A stretch of 64,000 bases of DNA from Rhizobium altiplani (GTDB lineage: Bacteria; Pseudomonadota; Alphaproteobacteria; Rhizobiales; Rhizobiaceae): contig NZ_LNCD01000138.1 in assembly GCF_001542405.1 (NCBI RefSeq), positions 1 to 64,000 of the forward strand, read 5' to 3'. Below, piece after piece: positions 1-8,062 of this stretch. Each line of letters opens with the position of its first letter. Positions within the stretch are counted from its first letter, which is position 1. Under the pieces are notes generated by a model. It did not search any database and was not told the DNA's origin. It saw only the letters and a program-made list of their open reading frames with translations. A program made the position numbers and the translations under genes.

Positions 1-1179
1 CTGTTCATCGGTTACCTGTTCGGCGTGCGCTCGGAGCGTCAGTTGGTGCGCGAGATCGAGGTCAACGTCGCCTACCGCTGGTTCTTGCGGCTGAAGCTGA
101 CGGATCCCGTGTTCGACGCCTCGACCCTGTCGCAGAACCGCCGCCGGCGCTTCAACGACACGTCGGTGGCCCAGGACATCTTTGATCATATCGTCAGCCA
201 GGCGATCGCCCACAAGCTGGTCGATGGCACGGTGCTTTACACGGATTCAACGCATCTGAAGGCGAATGCCAACAAGGGCAAATACGATCTTGCGATGATC
301 GAAAAGTCGCGGGCCGATTATTGGGCCGATCTCGACCGGGCGATCGAGGCGGAGCGGACGCTGCACGGGCAAAAGCCGCTGAAGGACAAAGAGCGTGAGC
401 CGCAGGTGAAGGAAATCAAGGTGTCGCGCACCGATCCCGACAGCGGCTACATGGTGCGCGACGGCAAGCCGAAGGGCTTCTTCTATCTCGACCACCGCAC
501 GGTCGACGGCAAGCTTGCGATCATCACCGACACCCATGTGACGCCGGCCAATGTGCATGACAGTATCGTCTATCTCGAGCGGCTCGACCGGCAGCGGGAG
601 CGGTTCGGCTTCGAGGTCGGCGCCGTCGGCCTGGATGCCGGCTATGCCACGTCCGGCATCGCCAAGGGGCTGGAGGACCGCCAGATCCTAGGCGTCACCG
701 GCTATCGCAATCCGACCCCACCCAAAGATGGCATGATGCGCAAGTCGAAGTTCGACTATGAGCCCGAGACGGACGGTTATCGCTGCCCCGAAGGCCAACT
801 GCTCGCCTATGCCACCACCGACCGCAACGGTTATCGCCACTACACATCCGACCCGGCGATCTGCCAAACCTGTCCGCTGCTCGCCTCCTGCACATCAAAC
901 ACCAAGGCGGTGCGCACCATCACCCGCCATGTCTGGGCCGATGCGCGCCAGCGCACCGACGCCAACCGCCTGACCCCTTGGGGCAAGGCAATCTATAAGC
1001 GCCGCAAGGAGACGGTCGAGCGCTCGTTTGCCGATGCCAAGCAGCTTCACGGCCATCGCTATGCCCGCTTCCGAAGTCTCACCCGTGTCGCATGCCAGTG
1101 CCTGCTGGCCGCAGCCGCCCAAAACATCAAGAAGATCGCAATGGCGCTCACCAAGCCACCCAGACCAGCCATGGCATGA
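1..1179 (+). CDS. IS1182-family transposase, 5' end cut by window edge
   Basis: DDE-type transposase of an IS1182-family insertion sequence; it would catalyse cut-and-paste or copy movement of the element. The reading frame is open from base 1 (LFIGYLFGVRSERQLVREIE), so the start lies outside the window and 392 residues are visible. Recognisable family blocks are the N-terminal GVRSERQLVREI helix region, VDGTVLYTDSTHLKANANKGK with a probable catalytic Asp, AVGLDAGYATSGIAKGL with a second Asp, and the C-terminal RRKETVERSFADAKQLHGHRYARFR block carrying the Glu. A Cys cluster (CQTCPLLASC) precedes the last block, as is usual in the family. The visible part has no frameshift, so the element may still be active. 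It ends about 150 bases before the convergent binding-protein gene. Confidence 0.9.
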   Translation: MFIGYLFGVRSERQLVREIEVNVAYRWFLRLKLTDPVFDASTLSQNRRRRFNDTSVAQDIFDHIVSQAIAHKLVDGTVLYTDSTHLKANANKGKYDLAMIEKSRADYWADLDRAIEAERTLHGQKPLKDKEREPQVKEIKVSRTDPDSGYMVRDGKPKGFFYLDHRTVDGKLAIITDTHVTPANVHDSIVYLERLDRQRERFGFEVGAVGLDAGYATSGIAKGLEDRQILGVTGYRNPTPPKDGMMRKSKFDYEPETDGYRCPEGQLLAYATTDRNGYRHYTSDPAICQTCPLLASCTSNTKAVRTITRHVWADARQRTDANRLTPWGKAIYKRRKETVERSFADAKQLHGHRYARFRSLTRVACQCLLAAAAQNIKKIAMALTKPPRPAMA

Positions 1180-1245
1180 GGGCCAGAGACCGCCAACTTC
1201 GCCGCGCCGCAGAACCCAACTTAAAACAACCAACGTCCAAAAAAA

Positions 1246-1274
1246 CAAACCCGCCGAAAATATCGACGGGTTTG
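1246..1274 (+). terminator. Hairpin after transposase gene
   Basis: Perfect 8-bp stem CAAACCCG / CGGGTTTG (1246-1253 and 1267-1274) with a 13-nt loop, 66 bases after the transposase stop. The right arm ends in TTTG, which gives a short U stretch. It is probably the terminator of the transposase transcript. Confidence 0.55.
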
Positions 1275-1285
1275 TCAGCGGTCTG

Positions 1286-1308
1286 GGGGCGCATCGACGA
1301 TGCGCCCC
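1286..1308. terminator. GC-rich hairpin between convergent genes
   Basis: Perfect 10-bp stem GGGGCGCATC / GATGCGCCCC with a 3-nt loop, followed on the + strand by TTTCC. It lies between the transposase and the convergent binding-protein gene (stop at 1337). It could terminate either transcript or be part of the IS end. Confidence 0.5.
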
Positions 1309-1336
1309 TTTCCTGTGCAGGTCCTGCCGCCGCACC

Positions 1337-2953
1337 TCAGCCTTCGCCGTCCTTGATGTAGACATCAGCGAAGTTGGACTGCACACCCTCGGCCCCGATC
1401 GTGTGGTTTTTGACCCGCTTGTTGAAGACGGTGACGTTCTCCAGTGAAATCAGGTTCACCACCGGCACTTCGTCGGCAACGATCTTCTGGAAGGCGAAGA
1501 ATTGCTGCTTGCGTTTCGCATCGTCGATCTCGACGGATGCGGCTTCGAGCAGCTTGTCCACCTCCGGGTTGTTGTAGTGACTGGCGTTCGAGAAGGGCAG
1601 GCCGAGCTTGAAATTCTTCGACCAGTAGATGCGCTGCACGCCAAGCGTTGGATCGAACTGGTTGCCGAGATATTCGGCCGTCACGTCGAAGGCACGGTCG
1701 GTGTAGACCTTCTTGATGTAGGTGGAGAAGTCGTAGGAATCGATCGTGGCGTTGATGCCGATGCGCGTCAGGTTCTGCTTCAGATATTCGGCGACCCGCT
1801 TGAAGCCTTCGTTGTAGGAATTGTGGGTCAGTCGCAGGTTGAAGCGGACGCCGTCCGCTCCGCGCTTGTAGCCGGCCTCGTCGAGCAGCTGTTCAGCGGC
1901 TTTCAGGTCGAAGGCGTAGGGCTTGATCGAGGTGTCGAGATAGCGCGGCAGGAAGGTGCTGATCGGGGTCGGCGAAACATGGCCGTAGCCGTACCAGACG
2001 GTGTTCAGGATGACGTCGAGGTCGATGGCGTGGGCGATCGCGCGGCGAACGCTGACATTCTTCAGATACTCGTTGTCGAGATTGAAAATCAGCTGCGTCT
2101 GGTCGCCCTTGGTTTCGTAGCCGCGTGAATCGACGGCAATGTTCGGCAGTGCCTTCACACGTTCGAGATCGCTCAGCGGAATGGGATTGTCGCCGCCGAT
2201 ATCGAATTCGCCGGTCTCAAAACCGGCGGCGCGGGCCGCGCCATCAGGCACGAAGCGCACAATGACCTGGTCGAGATAGGGTTTGCCGGCGTCCCAGTAA
2301 TCAGGATTACGCTCGAGGATGATATGCGATCCGCGTACCCACTCCTTGAAGACGAATGGCCCCGTGCCGATCGGGGCACTGCCATTCGGATTGGTTGGGA
2401 CGTCAGCGATCTTGACGCCGTCATAGACGTGCTTGGGCACGATCGGCGACTCGGCCCCGTAGAGAGCACTCAGCAGATAGGGCGCCGGTTTGGAAAGCCG
2501 GATCACGGCGGTCAGCGGATCGGGCGTTTCGACCTTCGTGACATTGGCGAAGGTGCCGCGGCCACGCGGGTGGACCTGCTTCAGAAGCTCGATGGAATAA
2601 GCAACGTCGTCCGATGAGAAGGGCTTGCCGTCATGCCACTTCACGTTCGGGCGGAGCTTGAAGGTGTAGTTCAGTCCATCGTCGCTGATTGACCATTCCG
2701 TGGCGAGCTGTGGCTTCGGCGTCAGATCGAAGTCGTAGGTCAAAAGACCTTCGGTGATCTTCGGGCTGACCTTCTGGGTACCGCCCGCGGTGTGGGCCAG
2801 CGTCAGGATCGTCGGCGGCTCCGGCTCGACGATGAAATTTAGCGTGCCGCCCTTTGTCGGGGCCGCAGTCTCGGCGAAGGCGCTGAGCGGCAGGAATGCG
2901 GTAAGGCCCGTCGCGGCGAGAAGTTTGTTGAGCTGGCGTCTGCTGATGTCCAT
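1337..2953 (-). CDS. ABC transporter substrate-binding protein, family 5 (peptide/opine/nickel type)
   Basis: Periplasmic solute-binding protein of the DppA/OppA superfamily (SBP_bac_5), about 538 residues, the usual length. The ATG at 2953 is chosen over an upstream in-frame Met because AGGGGG stands just before it and the protein then opens with a typical export signal (MDISRRQLNKLLAATG ... AFAE). The twin Arg in SRRQLNK makes Tat export possible. Family marks include GGTLNFIVEPEPPT, WSISDDGLNYTFKLRPNVKWHDG with DDVAYS, and the C-terminal ligand lobe. It is a close paralogue of the binding protein at 10963: both contain YWSKNFK-GLPFSNASHY. No permease or ATPase gene is adjacent, and the 3' neighbour is the IS1182 element. 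Monooxygenase neighbours suggest an oxidisable sulfur or nitrogen compound as ligand; that is inference. Confidence 0.85.
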   Translation of the reverse strand: MDISRRQLNKLLAATGLTAFLPLSAFAETAAPTKGGTLNFIVEPEPPTILTLAHTAGGTQKVSPKITEGLLTYDFDLTPKPQLATEWSISDDGLNYTFKLRPNVKWHDGKPFSSDDVAYSIELLKQVHPRGRGTFANVTKVETPDPLTAVIRLSKPAPYLLSALYGAESPIVPKHVYDGVKIADVPTNPNGSAPIGTGPFVFKEWVRGSHIILERNPDYWDAGKPYLDQVIVRFVPDGAARAAGFETGEFDIGGDNPIPLSDLERVKALPNIAVDSRGYETKGDQTQLIFNLDNEYLKNVSVRRAIAHAIDLDVILNTVWYGYGHVSPTPISTFLPRYLDTSIKPYAFDLKAAEQLLDEAGYKRGADGVRFNLRLTHNSYNEGFKRVAEYLKQNLTRIGINATIDSYDFSTYIKKVYTDRAFDVTAEYLGNQFDPTLGVQRIYWSKNFKLGLPFSNASHYNNPEVDKLLEAASVEIDDAKRKQQFFAFQKIVADEVPVVNLISLENVTVFNKRVKNHTIGAEGVQSNFADVYIKDGEG

Positions 2954-3051
2954 GAATACCCCCTGAATTGCGATTAGAATGCCTCTGTCGAAGCATCGTC
3001 GCGGCAATCATCGGGCAGCGTGGAGCAGAATTGGAAGAATGTTTTTCTCCG

Positions 3052-3063
3052 CGTCCGGGAAAG
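3052..3063 (-). promoter_or_regulatory. 12-bp element shared with the second binding-protein promoter
   Basis: Read on the - strand this is CTTTCCCGGACG, 98 nt upstream of the binding-protein start at 2953. The identical 12-mer occurs at 10863-10874 on the + strand, 88 nt upstream of the paralogous gene at 10963. In both copies it is followed by a GAGAA/AGAAGAAA-like purine stretch. This suggests a common regulator or promoter element. The rest of the 2954-3250 gap is AT-richer with no further clear signal. Confidence 0.45.
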
Positions 3064-3250
3064 GAAAACTTCGCGCCAGTGCGTCGGTAGGTAGCCGATC
3101 CCTTTAATCTACTAAAAATATATACAATTTCCAAAAATGAGTTTTTGCATCTCTGATCGAGGTCTGCAGCGCAAGAAAATGTTCCGCCGGCAGGGTTGGA
3201 AGGAAAGGCGGTTCTCGTCTTCATAGGCAGGTTTGTGGTGCAATCATCTT

Positions 3251-4261
3251 ATGAGCACTTTTGCCGACTCCCGCAGAAAAGCAATCCAGCCCACGCTTGC
3301 GCGGCTGCCGCCGCTGACATCGCTGCGGGCCTTCGTCGCGACGGCGCGACATCTGAATTTCGTTCGTGCTGCCGAAGAGTTGCATGTGACGTCGGCTGCG
3401 GTCGGTCAACAGATCCGCCTGCTGGAAGACTATCTCGGCCAGCCGCTTTTCAACCGGGTGCGTGGCCAGTTGCATCTGACGCCGGCCGGGTTGGCATTGG
3501 TGCCCGGATTGACCGGTGCCTTCGATGCTGTTCTGGCCGCCATGGCTCATTTCGTGCAGAGCGATCATGAACAGCCGATCCGCGTTTCGGTCGCCCCGTC
3601 CTTCGCCAGCAAATGGCTGATCCCGCGCCTCGATGCGCTGCGGCGAGCCGCTCCGGGCCTTCAGATCCTGGTCGACGCGTCGACCCAGCTGACGAACCTC
3701 GATGCCGGCGACGCCGATTGCGTGATCCGCTACGGCAGAGGTCCATATCCGGGGCTCATCGTTGACCATCTCTTTTCCGAAGCCGTGCTGCCAGTGTGCA
3801 GCCCGGAGTTTGCCGATACGCATGGGCTGTGGGGCAAGCCGCAGGCGATCGAAGACGTGCCGCTGCTGCATGAGGAGGGCGCCGAGCATGATCAATCCTG
3901 CCCGGATTGGGGTGGATGGTTGCGCGCCGCCGGGCTTTCCTACCTGCCGTCGCAGGGTGGTTTTCGTCTCAACCAGTCCTCCCTCGTCCTTGATGCAGCG
4001 CTGGCGGGGCAGGGGCTGGGGCTCGGCAAGATCCGGCTGGCAGAAGCAGAGATCCGCTCCGGGCGGCTGGTCTGCCCCTTTGGCGTACCGCAGCCGGTCA
4101 GTTCCTCCTACTTCTTCGCCACCACGGCGCATACGGCGCGACTGATGCGCGTCGATCTGTTTCGCGAGTGGTTGCTTGCCGAATCGCGGGCCTTGCAGAC
4201 AATGGACGAGATCATCGCGCGCCGCATCCGGCCGGCCGCCGACATGATGGCGGCCGAGTAA
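3251..4261 (+). CDS. LysR-family transcriptional regulator (GcvA-like)
   Basis: DNA-binding regulator of 336 residues. The N-terminal winged helix-turn-helix spans roughly residues 20-80 (LTSLRAFVATARHLNFVRAA and VTSAAVGQQIRLLEDYLG, then LFNR and LTPAG). The C-terminal effector-binding domain starts near RVSVAPSFASKWLIPRL, which is typical of the GcvA/AmpR branch. ATG 3251 is preferred to a TTG six codons upstream because the domain starts normally from it. The gene faces away from the binding-protein gene at 2953 and ends 22 bases before the convergent nitroreductase, so it is the likely local regulator of the monooxygenase locus. The inducer cannot be read from sequence. Confidence 0.88.
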   Translation: MSTFADSRRKAIQPTLARLPPLTSLRAFVATARHLNFVRAAEELHVTSAAVGQQIRLLEDYLGQPLFNRVRGQLHLTPAGLALVPGLTGAFDAVLAAMAHFVQSDHEQPIRVSVAPSFASKWLIPRLDALRRAAPGLQILVDASTQLTNLDAGDADCVIRYGRGPYPGLIVDHLFSEAVLPVCSPEFADTHGLWGKPQAIEDVPLLHEEGAEHDQSCPDWGGWLRAAGLSYLPSQGGFRLNQSSLVLDAALAGQGLGLGKIRLAEAEIRSGRLVCPFGVPQPVSSSYFFATTAHTARLMRVDLFREWLLAESRALQTMDEIIARRIRPAADMMAAE

Positions 4262-4283
4262 CGTCGTCCCAGACGCCTTGCCT

Positions 4284-5132
4284 CTACTTGAGTGGGAAGC
4301 CCAGCCTGCGCGCGGCCGCGGCTAGCACGTGCCGGCCCTTCAGCGCCTCGACCGTGCCAATACGATTGCGGACCTGATCGGTCCAGTCGATCGCCGGCAT
4401 CGCCTGCTCCGCCTGAAAGCTTCTCAATGCCTTGTTGTAGCCGGTAAGATCCCGCGCCCGGGCGCCATCCGCATATTGCTCGCGATGCAGGGCCGTCGAT
4501 TGCGGAAGGCGTGGCTCTACGCCGGCAGGTTGCGCCGGATCGGGAAACCCCACAGTAAGGCCGAAGACCGGGAAGACACCGTCCGGCAAGGCGAGTTCCC
4601 GGGCCACCGCTTCCGGATCGTTGCGGATCGCGCCGATGTAGCAGGTCCCGAGCCCGAGCGATTCAAAAGCAACGACCGCGTTCTGTGCTGCAAGAGCCGC
4701 ATCGATCACGCCAAGCAGAAAGCTCTCGATATAGTCGAGACCTTCTCCCGCCGAGCCGCCGTCCGCTGCGATCGCCCGAGGCCGGGCAAGGTCCGCGAGC
4801 CAGACGAGCAGGAGGGGTGCCTGGGCGATTTGGCGCTGATTGCCGGCAACGGCGTTCAGGCGGCTTTGCCGCTCGGGGTCCTCGACGGCGACGACACTCC
4901 ATGCCTGCAGGTTGGAGGAGCTGGCAGCCGACTGCGCGGCGGCAACGGCAAGTTCGACAGCGGTGTGTGGGACCGGATCCGGCAAATAGCTGCGCACGCT
5001 GCGGTGGGAGAGCAGCGTATCGATCGTTTCATTCCAGTCGCTGCCGAGGTGCTGCGCCTGGCGATAGCGTTCGGCTGATAGCGCCGCCAGCCGGTCGGTG
5101 CCGGTTGGCTTTGCCGCAAGGGATGGTGTCAT
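4284..5132 (-). CDS. Nitroreductase-family NAD(P)H:flavin oxidoreductase
   Basis: FMN-containing nitroreductase-fold enzyme, 282 residues. Family marks are LSHRSVRSYLPDPVPHTAVE (FMN phosphate contact), AAQSAASSSNLQAWSVVAVED, and FESLGLGTCYIGAIRNDPE followed by VFPVFGLTVGFPD. It is closest in layout to NfsA-type NADPH oxidoreductases. It is the last gene of a six-gene leftward operon, 22 bases after the flavin monooxygenase at 5155. Its probable job there is to supply reduced flavin to the monooxygenases or to reduce a pathway intermediate; the choice between these is not visible in the sequence. Confidence 0.8.
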   Translation of the reverse strand: MTPSLAAKPTGTDRLAALSAERYRQAQHLGSDWNETIDTLLSHRSVRSYLPDPVPHTAVELAVAAAQSAASSSNLQAWSVVAVEDPERQSRLNAVAGNQRQIAQAPLLLVWLADLARPRAIAADGGSAGEGLDYIESFLLGVIDAALAAQNAVVAFESLGLGTCYIGAIRNDPEAVARELALPDGVFPVFGLTVGFPDPAQPAGVEPRLPQSTALHREQYADGARARDLTGYNKALRSFQAEQAMPAIDWTDQVRNRIGTVEALKGRHVLAAAARRLGFPLK

Positions 5133-5154
5133 GGGTGTGTCCTTTTCCGGGTCG

Positions 5155-6480
5155 CTATTCCGCCGCGCTGGCGTAGGGGTTGTGTGGCCGCGTTAGGCCA
5201 AGGTGATCGCGCAATGTGCGACCGGTGTATTCGTGCCTGAACAGACCGCGGCGACGCAGGATCGGGACCACTTCATCGACGAAGACTTCAAGCCCATGCG
5301 GGAGCACATCAGGCATGAGGTTGAAACCATCAGCCGCACCGGCGGTGAACCATGTCTCGATATCGTCAGCGATCGCGGCAGGCGTTCCGACAATCGTGCG
5401 ATGCCCGGTGCCGCCGTTGAGCGCGCGTATCAGGCCTCGAACGGTCAATCCCTGCCGCCGCGCCAGCGCCAACGTGGCGTGGAAGAACGTGTGCCCGCCG
5501 TCAGCCGGCAGCGGTATGGCCTCAGGTAATGGCTTGTCGAGTTCGAGCTTCTTCTGATCGACCTGCAGGACGCCGGCCAGCCGGGCAAGGCTGTACTCCA
5601 GCGGAATGAGGTCGCGCAGCTCTTCCTGTCTGCGCCTCGCTTCGGCTTCCGTGCTGCCGATGATGGTGGCGAGGCCCGCGAGCACAAGGATGCTGTTTTC
5701 CGAGCGACCGTAACGCGTGGCGCGACGGCGCAAATCCCTGGCGTAATCCAGCGACTCTTCGAAGGATTGCGAGGCGGAGAACACGGCCTCGGCATGCTCG
5801 GCGGCGAGCGCGCGCCCGTCGTCTGATCCGCCCGCCTGCACGAGAACCGGGTGCCCCTGTGGCGGGCGTGGAATATTGTGCGGCCCATGCACGCAGAAGT
5901 GCTTGCCGGTGTGAGCGATCGGATGCACGCGGCCGGGATCGACGAAGCGTCCGGTCGCAACGTCGCCGACAAAGGCTTCTTCCTCCCAGCTGTCCCAGAG
6001 CGCCTTGACCACGGCGGCGAATTCGCCGGCCCGCTCATAGCGGCTCGCATGGTCCACGGGCTTTTCGAGGCCGAAATTCCGGCTTTGCGCCAGATCCGCG
6101 CTGGTGACGATGTTCCAGCCCGCGCGCCCGCCCCTGGCATGATCGAGCGTCGCGAAGCGCCGGGCGATATTGTAGGGCTCGTTGTAAGTGGTGGAGGCCG
6201 TGCCGATCAGCCCGATCCTTTCCGTGCTGGCCGCAACAATCGCAAGCACGATCGTCGGCTCCAGCGAAGTCAGTGGGCGGAAGTCGATGCGGTCCGATAT
6301 GGCCGCCTGGTCGGCCAGGAAGACGGCATCGAAGGTGCCTCGTTCCGCGATGCCAGCGACCTTGATGTAGTGGTTGATGTCGAAGGAGGCTCGCGGGTCG
6401 CTGCCTTCCATGCGCCAGGCCGCCGGGGAGAACCCCGAGTGCAGGATATTGATGTTGAGATGAAGCTGCCGTCGGCTCAT
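5155..6480 (-). CDS. Flavin-dependent monooxygenase, luciferase-like, NtaA/SnaA/DszA family
   Basis: Two-component FMNH2-dependent monooxygenase subunit with a TIM-barrel fold, 441 residues, the normal family size. Family marks: N-terminal LHLNINILHSGFSPAAWR, FDAVFLADQ, the GRAGWNIVTS loop, SRYERAGEF, and the flavin-site block RPPQGHPVLVQAGGSDDGR. It ends in the typical LFRHEYTGRTLRDHLGL. The start ATG overlaps the stop of the acyl-CoA-dehydrogenase-like gene upstream by four bases (ATGA), so the two are probably translationally coupled and work together. Relatives act on nitrilotriacetate, pristinamycin or dibenzothiophene sulfone; the substrate here is unknown. Confidence 0.88.
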   Translation of the reverse strand: MSRRQLHLNINILHSGFSPAAWRMEGSDPRASFDINHYIKVAGIAERGTFDAVFLADQAAISDRIDFRPLTSLEPTIVLAIVAASTERIGLIGTASTTYNEPYNIARRFATLDHARGGRAGWNIVTSADLAQSRNFGLEKPVDHASRYERAGEFAAVVKALWDSWEEEAFVGDVATGRFVDPGRVHPIAHTGKHFCVHGPHNIPRPPQGHPVLVQAGGSDDGRALAAEHAEAVFSASQSFEESLDYARDLRRRATRYGRSENSILVLAGLATIIGSTEAEARRRQEELRDLIPLEYSLARLAGVLQVDQKKLELDKPLPEAIPLPADGGHTFFHATLALARRQGLTVRGLIRALNGGTGHRTIVGTPAAIADDIETWFTAGAADGFNLMPDVLPHGLEVFVDEVVPILRRRGLFRHEYTGRTLRDHLGLTRPHNPYASAAE

Positions 6481-7697
6481 TGGAATATCCCCGGCTCGGG
6501 ATAGTCGCCAGTCAGGAACCAGGAGCCGACATTGCGGGTCTTGTACTCTGCCGGATTGTGGAGCGTATGGATGCGGACGTTGCGCCAGAAACGATCGAAG
6601 CCGTAGGGGCGCACGGCCGAACGGGCGCCCATCACCTCGAATATTTCGCTGGTGACCTCGAGCGCCACCTTGCCCGCCAGGACATTGGCGGAAGCCACGG
6701 CGATTGCGGTCGCGCCGCGCTCCTCAGCCGTAAGCGCCGGGCCTTTGGCATAGGCCGTATCGATGGCGACCGCGGCTCTGTCAGCCAGTGCGGTAGCGGC
6801 CTGCACCTTGGCCCAGAGTTCACCGTACTGTCGCTTGATCCATGGATCGTCAGAGTGGCGTTCGACACCGGAATAGATCCACGGCCGAGATTTCGTGATC
6901 GTATAATCCCGTGCTGCGATCAGGGCCCCTTGCGCGCTGCCGATGAAGACGTTGAGGAGAACGCTCTGCTGTTGCTGCGGTATGAGAAGGGCAGCCGGAT
7001 CCCTGGGGCGTTCCGACGAGATCTCCTCATCCTTCACCGTGACGTCCTTGTAAAATACGCGGCCGCTGCCGGTCTGCCGTTGGCCGATGCCATCCCAATC
7101 GTCGGCGATCGTTATGCCGTCGCGATTGGCGGGGATGTAGGCGAAGCTGCGCGCGTTCGTTTCCTCGTCTTCCCATGCGACCATCAAATAGTCGGCGACA
7201 TGCGAGCCGGAGGCGAATGGCCGATAGCCGTTCAAGAGGACGCCACCTTCGACCTTCTTGCCGAAGAGGCTTTTGGAGAAGCTGTTCGTGGTGTTGCCCC
7301 AGAACCACCGACCCTCGGCCGATTGCCGCAGGATCGCGGCCGATCGTTCGTCGCTACCCCCCGTCAGAGCATTCTGGATCGGGCTGAAGTGATAGCCGAA
7401 CAGGTGGCCAAGCGAGCCGTCGACCTTGGCGAATTCCCGCACGATGCGCAGAGCCGTCGAATAGGGCTGTCCCTCGCCACCGAATTCCTTGGGAATGAGC
7501 AGATTGACGAGACCGCTCTCCTTGAGAAGCCGGACCTGCTCTGTCGGCCGCCCGCCCTGTTGATCCCGCTCGACGGCATCGACAGCGAAGATGTTCCTGA
7601 GTTCGACCGCCTTGGCGAGATAGGGATCGTTCTGGTCCGGCTCGAAGAGAACGGGAGGTAGCAAGGCTGGTTCGAAGCCTGAGGGCTTTACGGTCAT
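6477..7697 (-). CDS. Acyl-CoA-dehydrogenase-fold flavoprotein monooxygenase (DszC/SfnC-like)
   Basis: About 406 residues with the acyl-CoA dehydrogenase fold (N-terminal helical, middle beta, C-terminal four-helix domains). ATG 7697 opens MTVKPSGFEP; upstream in-frame codons only translate the neighbouring gene in another frame. Marks are LLKESGLVNLLIPKEFGGEG, DWDGIGQRQTGSG, VLLNVFIGSAQGAL, and the C-terminal FEVMGARSAVRPYGFDRFWR with HTLHNPAEYK. This resembles DszC, SfnC and related flavin N- or S-monooxygenases rather than true fatty-acid dehydrogenases. It starts 13 bases after the DUF3088 gene and overlaps the luciferase-like gene. It is a close paralogue of the protein at 9433. Substrate unknown. 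Confidence 0.83.
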   Translation of the reverse strand: MTVKPSGFEPALLPPVLFEPDQNDPYLAKAVELRNIFAVDAVERDQQGGRPTEQVRLLKESGLVNLLIPKEFGGEGQPYSTALRIVREFAKVDGSLGHLFGYHFSPIQNALTGGSDERSAAILRQSAEGRWFWGNTTNSFSKSLFGKKVEGGVLLNGYRPFASGSHVADYLMVAWEDEETNARSFAYIPANRDGITIADDWDGIGQRQTGSGRVFYKDVTVKDEEISSERPRDPAALLIPQQQQSVLLNVFIGSAQGALIAARDYTITKSRPWIYSGVERHSDDPWIKRQYGELWAKVQAATALADRAAVAIDTAYAKGPALTAEERGATAIAVASANVLAGKVALEVTSEIFEVMGARSAVRPYGFDRFWRNVRIHTLHNPAEYKTRNVGSWFLTGDYPEPGIFQ

Positions 7698-7710
7698 CGT
7701 CTTTACTCCA

Positions 7711-8052
7711 TCAGTCGTGAAGTCGCGGAAAACCATGCCGCTCGGCAAGCAGTTCGAGAATGCGGCTGGTCTTCGACACGAAGCGCTTGCCTTTCCAGTC
7801 GGCAGCATCGGGCGGCGGGTTGGATGCGAGGACCAGCACCGGCAAGGACTGGTTTTCCTCGCCCACCGCCTCGATGACCTGCGTGCGCGGGCGAGGGAAG
7901 GGAACTCTCCGAACCTCGATGCGGGCAGCAAGCTCGGGAAAACTCGAAAGCAAGCCCTCGATCGCGTTGCAATGGGGGCAGACGAAGGTCTGGCCGGGGT
8001 GCTTCGGATCCGAGAAGCCGGGGGCGATGAGAAAGAGAGTGTCGCGGCTCAT
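7711..8052 (-). CDS. DUF3088 small thioredoxin-like protein
   Basis: A 113-residue protein starting MSRDTLFLIAPGFSDP. An N-terminal FVCPHCNAIEG block gives a CxxC pair in a thioredoxin-like position, followed by VRRVPFPRPR and GEENQSLPVLVLAS, and it ends SRILELLAERHGFP. This is the DUF3088 pattern, whose function is not established to my knowledge. The fold hint is a glutaredoxin/glutathione-transferase N-domain. It sits between two monooxygenase pairs, 10 bases after the luciferase-like gene at 8063, so a redox or thiol-relay role for a sulfur-containing product is plausible but inferred. Confidence 0.8.
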   Translation of the reverse strand: MSRDTLFLIAPGFSDPKHPGQTFVCPHCNAIEGLLSSFPELAARIEVRRVPFPRPRTQVIEAVGEENQSLPVLVLASNPPPDAADWKGKRFVSKTSRILELLAERHGFPRLHD

Positions 8053-8062
8053 GTGTTTCCCC

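Larger units (their letters stand above)
1..1310 (+). mobile_element. Right part of an IS1182-family insertion sequence
   Basis: The transposase gene and its 3' flank with two strong hairpins make up the right end of the element; its left end is outside the window. I could not identify the terminal inverted repeat or target duplication because the other end is missing, so the right boundary is approximate and lies somewhere between the transposase stop and about base 1330. Confidence 0.6.
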
